Source: Bacteroidota bacterium
Lineage (GTDB): Bacteria; Bacteroidota; Bacteroidia; Bacteroidales; FEN-979
Direction of reading: 5' to 3'
Length of the DNA: 64,000 nt
Assembly (NCBI GenBank): GCA_026391795.1
Contig: JAPLDI010000013.1
Location: 38,500-102,499, forward strand
Made by a program: the position numbers and the translations under genes. Shown here piece after piece: positions 59,757-64,000 of this stretch (its first letter is position 1; each line of letters begins with the position of its first letter). Below the pieces are notes generated by a model. That model made no database searches and was not told the DNA's origin. It worked only from the letters and a program-made list of their open reading frames with translations.

Positions 59757-62705
59757 ATGAAAATGAGAAAAACAAAGATCATTACGGGAATTGCGTTTTT
59801 GCTTGCTTCTCTGGCCTGGCAACCTTTGCAGGCTTCTTCAGCCGCTCCTGAAAAGGATTCCACCTGGGTAGATTCTGTTTTCAATTCACTCACACCCGAC
59901 CAGCGCATTGCACAGTTGTTCATCATCCGTGCCTTCTCCGACCGGGATTCCCTTTACAACGACACTCTTTCGGGGACAATCCGGAAATGGAACCCCGGAG
60001 GCATCTGTTTTTTCAAAGGATCTCCATGCCGGCAGGCAATCCTCACAAATCATTTCCAGAGCCTTGCACAGACCCCTTTACTGATCAGCATCGATGCTGA
60101 GTACGGGCTGGGGATGCGGCTTGACAGCGCATTTGCTTTCCCTCGTGCCATGACCCTCGGCGCACTGCCGGATGATTCGCTCATCGGGGAATTGGGAACC
60201 CGGATTGCAAAGGATTGTAAAAGGATGGGAATACATATGAATTTTGCTCCTGTCTCTGATATTAACAACAACCCTGAAAACCCGGTGATCGGATTTCGCT
60301 CCTTCGGACAAGATCCGGGAGCTGTTGCAGACCGAAGCATCGCTTTTATGAAAGGGTTGCAGTCGGGAGGTATTCTCACTACCGCAAAGCACTTTCCGGG
60401 GCACGGCGATACTGACAGTGATTCTCATCTCACGCTGCCCATCATCAATCAACCCTATGAAAGGCTTGATTCCGTCGAACTCTTTCCATTCAGGGAAATG
60501 ATCCGGAACGGGGTTGACGGAATCATGATCGCTCACCTGTTTATCCCCGCGCTCGACTCAGGCAAAAATATCCCGGCCACCCTCTCGCGAAAAATCGTGA
60601 CCGGCCTGTTGAAGGAAAAGATGGAATTCAAAGGCTTCGTGATCACGGATGCCCTTGACATGAAGGGGGTCACAAAACATTATAAACCCGGCGAAATAGA
60701 AGTCAAAGCGCTGATGGCAGGGAATGATATCCTTCTCCTTCCTAAAAACCTGGAAACAGCGATTCAGGCCATCCGCACGGCACGCGACAGCGCCCTGATC
60801 CCCCAGGAACTCATTGACCGGAAATGCCGCACGATACTGAACCTGAAACACAAAGCCGGCCTTGACCATCTTTCTCCCGTGGATCTGACAAATCTCGTTA
60901 ACGAGCTGAACCCATTTTCTTCAAAGCTTCTGGAGCGTGAGATCTTCAGGCGTTCCATCACCCTCGTTAAGAATGAAAACCGGCTCATCCCTGTCGGTTT
61001 CCTGGACCGGAGAAAGATTGCCGTGGTCTTCATCGGGGATACTAACCTGCAGCCTTTCCAGGAGATGATCGGACGCTATGCCAGGGTTGACTTTATTTCA
61101 CTGCCTGCCTCCTTTTCCAAAACCAGGAGTGACTCCGTGATTACCCGATTAAAAGAGTACAATCTGGTCATCCTCGGGCTTCACTGCAACCAGGGACTGG
61201 TTTCAAGGCAGTACGGAATCCAGGAGTGCGCCCTGAACCTGATTGACACCCTGTGTGCGATAAGAAAGGTCATCCTGGATGTTTTCGGGAGCCCTTATGC
61301 CCTTTCCTTCCTGAAAAACGCCGGCAACCTTGAAGCCATCGTTGCATCCTACCAGGATTGTCCCGAATCACAATCCCTTTCTGCCGAAATGATTTTCGGG
61401 GGAATTCCTGCGCGGGGACATCTCCCGGTATCCGCAACCCCCTCCTTTCCCAATGCCACCGGCATCCATACAACCGCATCACGGATGGAATTTGTCTTCC
61501 CTGAGGAGGTCGGGATTCCGTCGGAAAAACTCAGGATCATCGACTCCATTGCAATTTCGGGTGTAGAAAAAAGGGCCTATCCCGGGTGCCAGGTTGCTCT
61601 TGCAATTGACGGAAAGCTTTTCTACAGCAAATCCTTCGGGCATCCCCGTTATGAAGATACTGTCAACGTGAATAACAGCAACATTTATGACCTGGCTTCC
61701 GTGACAAAGGTGGCTGCAACGACCCTGGCCATGATGAAACTGGTTGAGGAGAAGAAGATCTCCCTGGATGAAAAGCTTGGCAGCTATCTTCCGGAACTTC
61801 AGGGATCGAACAAGCAAGACCTGATCATCCGGGATGTGATGACACACCAGGCAGGTTTGCAGGCATGGATTCCCTTCTATCTCAAAACACTTCACAAGGG
61901 TCAGCCCGATTCTTCGATCTATTCCACGAACCCATCTGAAAAATTTCCCTGGCGGGTTGCTGAAAATCTTTACATCCGCAAGGATTACCCCGATTCAGTT
62001 TACGCTGACATCACCCGTGCACCCCTTCGCCCGACAAGGGACTACAAATACAGTGACATGGGCTTCTACCTGTTGCGTCGCATCATTGAAAAGGTAACCG
62101 GTGAACACCTCGAGGATTTCGTAGCCTCTTCATTTTATAAGCCCCTTGGCTTATCAACTACCGGATTTCTTCCCCGGAAGTCATTTCCTGTCAGCCGGAT
62201 CATGCCAACGGAATACGATACGGTTTTCAGGAAACAGCTCATCCGGGGGGATGTGCACGACCCCGGAGCCGCAATGCTGGGCGGGGTTTCCGGTCATGCG
62301 GGACTTTTCTCGGATGCCTCAGACCTGGCTGTATTACTGCAGATGATGGTAAACGGAGGGGAATACGGTGGGAAACAATATCTCCTTCCTTCCACGATTA
62401 AAGAATTCACCCGCACACAATTCCCGGCCAATGGGAACCGCAGAGCATTGGGATTTGACAAACCGGCATTGAACATTAACTCAGAAGGACCCTGTTGTAA
62501 AAGTGCTTCACCAGGCAGCTTTGGCCATTCCGGGTTTACCGGAACGTATCTCTGGGCAGACCCAACCAACCGGCTCACATATGTTTTCCTTTCCAACCGG
62601 GTCTGTCCCGATGCGTCAAACGAGAAACTGGTTGAAATGAACATCCGGACAAGAATCCACCAGGCAATGTATGACATACTGCAAAATTCATATATGAGAA
62701 AATAA
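59757..62705 (+). CDS. GH3 beta-N-acetylglucosaminidase fused to a serine hydrolase
   Basis: 982 residues from the ATG at 59757 (signal peptide MKMRKTKIITGIAFLLASLA; a TTG at 59736 also opens the frame). GH3 part, ~25-560: IDAEYGLGMRLD, KHFPGHGDTDSDSHLTLP (NagZ-type His/Asp dyad), nucleophile Asp in VITDALDMKGV (~296). The C-terminal beta-lactamase-like domain from ~590 has the S-x-x-K motif ASVTKVAATTLAMMKL, the YSD motif (YKYSDMGFYLL) and GHSGFTGTYLW. This combination occurs in Bacteroidetes and suggests a periplasmic enzyme working on peptidoglycan amino sugars and a peptide or ester bond. Confidence 0.9.
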   Translation: MKMRKTKIITGIAFLLASLAWQPLQASSAAPEKDSTWVDSVFNSLTPDQRIAQLFIIRAFSDRDSLYNDTLSGTIRKWNPGGICFFKGSPCRQAILTNHFQSLAQTPLLISIDAEYGLGMRLDSAFAFPRAMTLGALPDDSLIGELGTRIAKDCKRMGIHMNFAPVSDINNNPENPVIGFRSFGQDPGAVADRSIAFMKGLQSGGILTTAKHFPGHGDTDSDSHLTLPIINQPYERLDSVELFPFREMIRNGVDGIMIAHLFIPALDSGKNIPATLSRKIVTGLLKEKMEFKGFVITDALDMKGVTKHYKPGEIEVKALMAGNDILLLPKNLETAIQAIRTARDSALIPQELIDRKCRTILNLKHKAGLDHLSPVDLTNLVNELNPFSSKLLEREIFRRSITLVKNENRLIPVGFLDRRKIAVVFIGDTNLQPFQEMIGRYARVDFISLPASFSKTRSDSVITRLKEYNLVILGLHCNQGLVSRQYGIQECALNLIDTLCAIRKVILDVFGSPYALSFLKNAGNLEAIVASYQDCPESQSLSAEMIFGGIPARGHLPVSATPSFPNATGIHTTASRMEFVFPEEVGIPSEKLRIIDSIAISGVEKRAYPGCQVALAIDGKLFYSKSFGHPRYEDTVNVNNSNIYDLASVTKVAATTLAMMKLVEEKKISLDEKLGSYLPELQGSNKQDLIIRDVMTHQAGLQAWIPFYLKTLHKGQPDSSIYSTNPSEKFPWRVAENLYIRKDYPDSVYADITRAPLRPTRDYKYSDMGFYLLRRIIEKVTGEHLEDFVASSFYKPLGLSTTGFLPRKSFPVSRIMPTEYDTVFRKQLIRGDVHDPGAAMLGGVSGHAGLFSDASDLAVLLQMMVNGGEYGGKQYLLPSTIKEFTRTQFPANGNRRALGFDKPALNINSEGPCCKSASPGSFGHSGFTGTYLWADPTNRLTYVFLSNRVCPDASNEKLVEMNIRTRIHQAMYDILQNSYMRK

Positions 62706-62706
62706 T

Positions 62707-62714
62707 TATCTTTG
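62707..62714 (+). promoter_or_regulatory. -7 box immediately after the GH3 stop
   Basis: TATCTTTG, exact consensus, one base after the stop codon. Predicted start ~62720, so the heptamer array that follows would be transcribed as the leader of the next gene. Confidence 0.6.
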
Positions 62715-62724
62715 CAGCCTTAAG

Positions 62725-62891
62725 GAGCGATAAGCGATAAGCGATAAGCGATAAGTGATAAGCGATAAGTGATAAGTGATAAGTGATAAGCGATAAGCGA
62801 TAAGCGATAAGCGATAAGCGATAAGTGATAAGCGATAAGCGATAAGCGAACAGCGAACAGCGAACAGCGAACAGCGAACAACGAACAGCGA
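62725..62891. repeat. 7-nt array (gcgataa, gtgataa, gcgaaca)
   Basis: About 17 gcgataa/gtgataa units in perfect 7-nt register followed by about six gcgaaca units. On the minus strand they spell YRLSLIA and VRCSLFA low-complexity frames, which are not proteins. Confidence 0.9.
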
Positions 62892-62904
62892 AAACCATAG
62901 AAAC

Positions 62905-63732
62905 ATGAACAAGACATTAAAGAACTGGCTGATCTGGATCCTTGCATTTATTTTCACGGTGATTATTGCAGGGTACCAGCGCAGGACGGGGCCGACCTAC
63001 GAGATGAGCGTTAAAAAAGAGATCGGAGATAAGGAGATCAGGGCAAAATTAATCAGAACTTATGATGGAAATGATGATGCGAAAGTCATCATGACTATTC
63101 CGGATACTTCAATCAAAGGAACGATCACATACAGGAGGTTTAAAAGTTACGATAACTGGACCAGTGCTGCAATGGTCAGAAAAGGGGATACGCTTACCGG
63201 AAGATTACCACACCAGGATATTGCCGGCAAGGTGATGTATCATATTACCCTGATCAAAGGAAGTGAGCAGGTGTTGCTGAATGACGATGCCGCAGTTCTC
63301 CGCTACAAAGGATATGTACCCCATTACATTCTTATTCCGCATATCCTGATCATCTTCCTGGCCATGCTGTTTTCAACAATCACCGGTCTCGAAGCCATCA
63401 CACGGGGAAAAAACACGCTTCTCTTTACCTGGATCACCCTCATCACCCTCTTTATCGGCGGACTGATCCTCGGGCCGATCGTTCAGAAGTTTTCCTTTAA
63501 TGTTTACTGGGCCGGGTGGCCGTTCGGGCATGATCTGACCGACAACAAATCCGTCGTGGCTTTTCTTTTCTGGGTCATTGCATTGCTTGTCCAGTACAGA
63601 AACCGTGAAAAAAGATTCTGGCCTGTTCTGGCCTCGATCGTATTGCTGATCGTTTTCCTTATTCCCCACAGCATGCTCGGATCCGAGATCGATTATACCA
63701 AGCTGCCGAAAACGGAAAAAACAGGGAAGTAA
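62905..63732 (+). CDS. Membrane protein of unknown function
   Basis: 275 residues. One N-terminal helix (LKNWLIWILAFIFTVIIAGY), a ~110-residue periplasmic domain (RRTGPTYEMSVKKEIGDKEI, YDGNDDAKVIMTIPDTSIKG, MVRKGDTLTGRLPHQDIAGKV), then four helices from ~140 with HYILIPHILIIFLAMLFSTITGLEA and YWAGWPFGHDLTDNKS. The WAGWPFGHDLTDNKS segment is likely the conserved functional core of its family; I cannot name the family. Preceded by a repeat-filled leader, followed by a long GGATGCT array. Confidence 0.72.
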   Translation: MNKTLKNWLIWILAFIFTVIIAGYQRRTGPTYEMSVKKEIGDKEIRAKLIRTYDGNDDAKVIMTIPDTSIKGTITYRRFKSYDNWTSAAMVRKGDTLTGRLPHQDIAGKVMYHITLIKGSEQVLLNDDAAVLRYKGYVPHYILIPHILIIFLAMLFSTITGLEAITRGKNTLLFTWITLITLFIGGLILGPIVQKFSFNVYWAGWPFGHDLTDNKSVVAFLFWVIALLVQYRNREKRFWPVLASIVLLIVFLIPHSMLGSEIDYTKLPKTEKTGK

Positions 63733-63737
63733 GATTC

Positions 63738-64000
63738 TGGATGCTGGATTCTGGATTCTGGATGCTGGGTGCTGGATGCTGGATGCTGGATGCTGGATGC
63801 TGGATGCTGGATGCTGGATGCTGGATGATGGATGATGGATGATGGATGCTGGGTGCTGGATGCTGGATGCTGGATGATGGATGCTGGATGCTGGATGATG
63901 GATGCTGGATGATGGATGCTGGATGATGGATGCTGGATGATGGATGATGGATGATGGATGCTGGGTGCTGGGTGCTGGGTGCTGGATGCTGGATGCTGGA
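63738..64000. repeat. 7-nt array (ggatgct/ggatgat)
   Basis: At least 37 heptamers in unbroken register to the window end, mixing ggatgct, ggatgat, gggtgct and ggattct. The longest array seen; it continues past the window. Confidence 0.95.

Noticed and set aside
62575..62957. Overlapping minus-strand frames with YRLSLIA and VRCSLFA repeats
   Set aside because: Products of the gcgataa/gcgaaca array; no start context or fold.
63738..64000. CRISPR array
   Set aside because: The unit is 7 nt with no 23-45 nt repeat, no unique spacers and no cas genes in the window.

Overview
The window reads as a chromosomal segment of a Bacteroidota (Bacteroidetes) bacterium, most likely an uncultured Bacteroidales-like lineage. 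Supporting signs are the gene order rpsU-xerC-hpf ... tRNA-Thr/Tyr/Gly/Thr-tuf-tRNA-Trp-secE-nusG-rplK-rplA-rplJ-rplL-rpoB, many copies of the Bacteroidetes -7 promoter element TAnnTTTG (several with TTG/TTTG about 19-20 nt upstream), few Shine-Dalgarno sequences, and secreted proteins ending in type IX secretion (T9SS) sorting domains. All functional calls rest on reading the protein sequences; no database search was possible.

Layout. (1) 1-6.4 kb, minus strand: the translation/transcription block rpoB (5' part only), rplL, rplJ, rplA, rplK, nusG, secE, tRNA-Trp, tuf, tRNA-Thr(GGT), a damaged tRNA-Tyr/tRNA-Gly fusion, and tRNA-Thr(TGT), headed by a very good promoter that overlaps a terminator hairpin. 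(2) 6.9-24.5 kb: an accessory block of large secreted/surface proteins (Asp-box propeller, Ig/HYR adhesin, two dockerin-like proteins, a long low-complexity beta protein split by a homopolymer frameshift, two paralogous T9SS cargo proteins and a PID-CTERM-like small protein). It sits between hpf and the tRNA/tuf operon, which are normally close together. (3) 25.2-29.0 kb, minus: hpf, xerC, rpsU and a dipeptidyl peptidase IV. (4) 29.1-45.5 kb: tRNA-Val, beta-CASP nuclease, pyruvate kinase, DUF421 protein, GH63-like hydrolase, a LiaF/LytS/LytTR signalling set, YbaK-type deacylase, dapF, GNAT, mltG, DUF2279 protein, nnrD/nnrE and an HD hydrolase. (5) 45.5-64 kb: parE, polysaccharide flippase, glycosyltransferase, NadR-like kinase with pnuC (nicotinamide riboside salvage), methyltransferase, CPA2 antiporter, DedA, kup, a split transketolase interrupted by a VWA protein, a GH3/serine hydrolase fusion and a membrane protein.

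The most unusual features are non-coding. Outside the surface block nearly every gap of any size from 29 kb on carries short tandem arrays with period 7, 8, 9 or 11, drawn from a small set of recurring units. Two arrays keep a strict 11-nt register for 12 and 14 units while the sequence drifts. Arrays run into gene ends and one fills a predicted 5' UTR. The second striking item is the tRNA locus, where the 5' half of tRNA-Tyr is joined to a tRNA-Gly lacking its acceptor 5' strand, so neither can fold. Other items: a G8-tract frameshift and a nonsense codon next to an A13 tract in surface genes, genes whose start codon lies 4 nt after the -7 box, and a 15-bp hairpin between rplL and rpoB whose mismatches become G-U pairs only in the coding-strand RNA.
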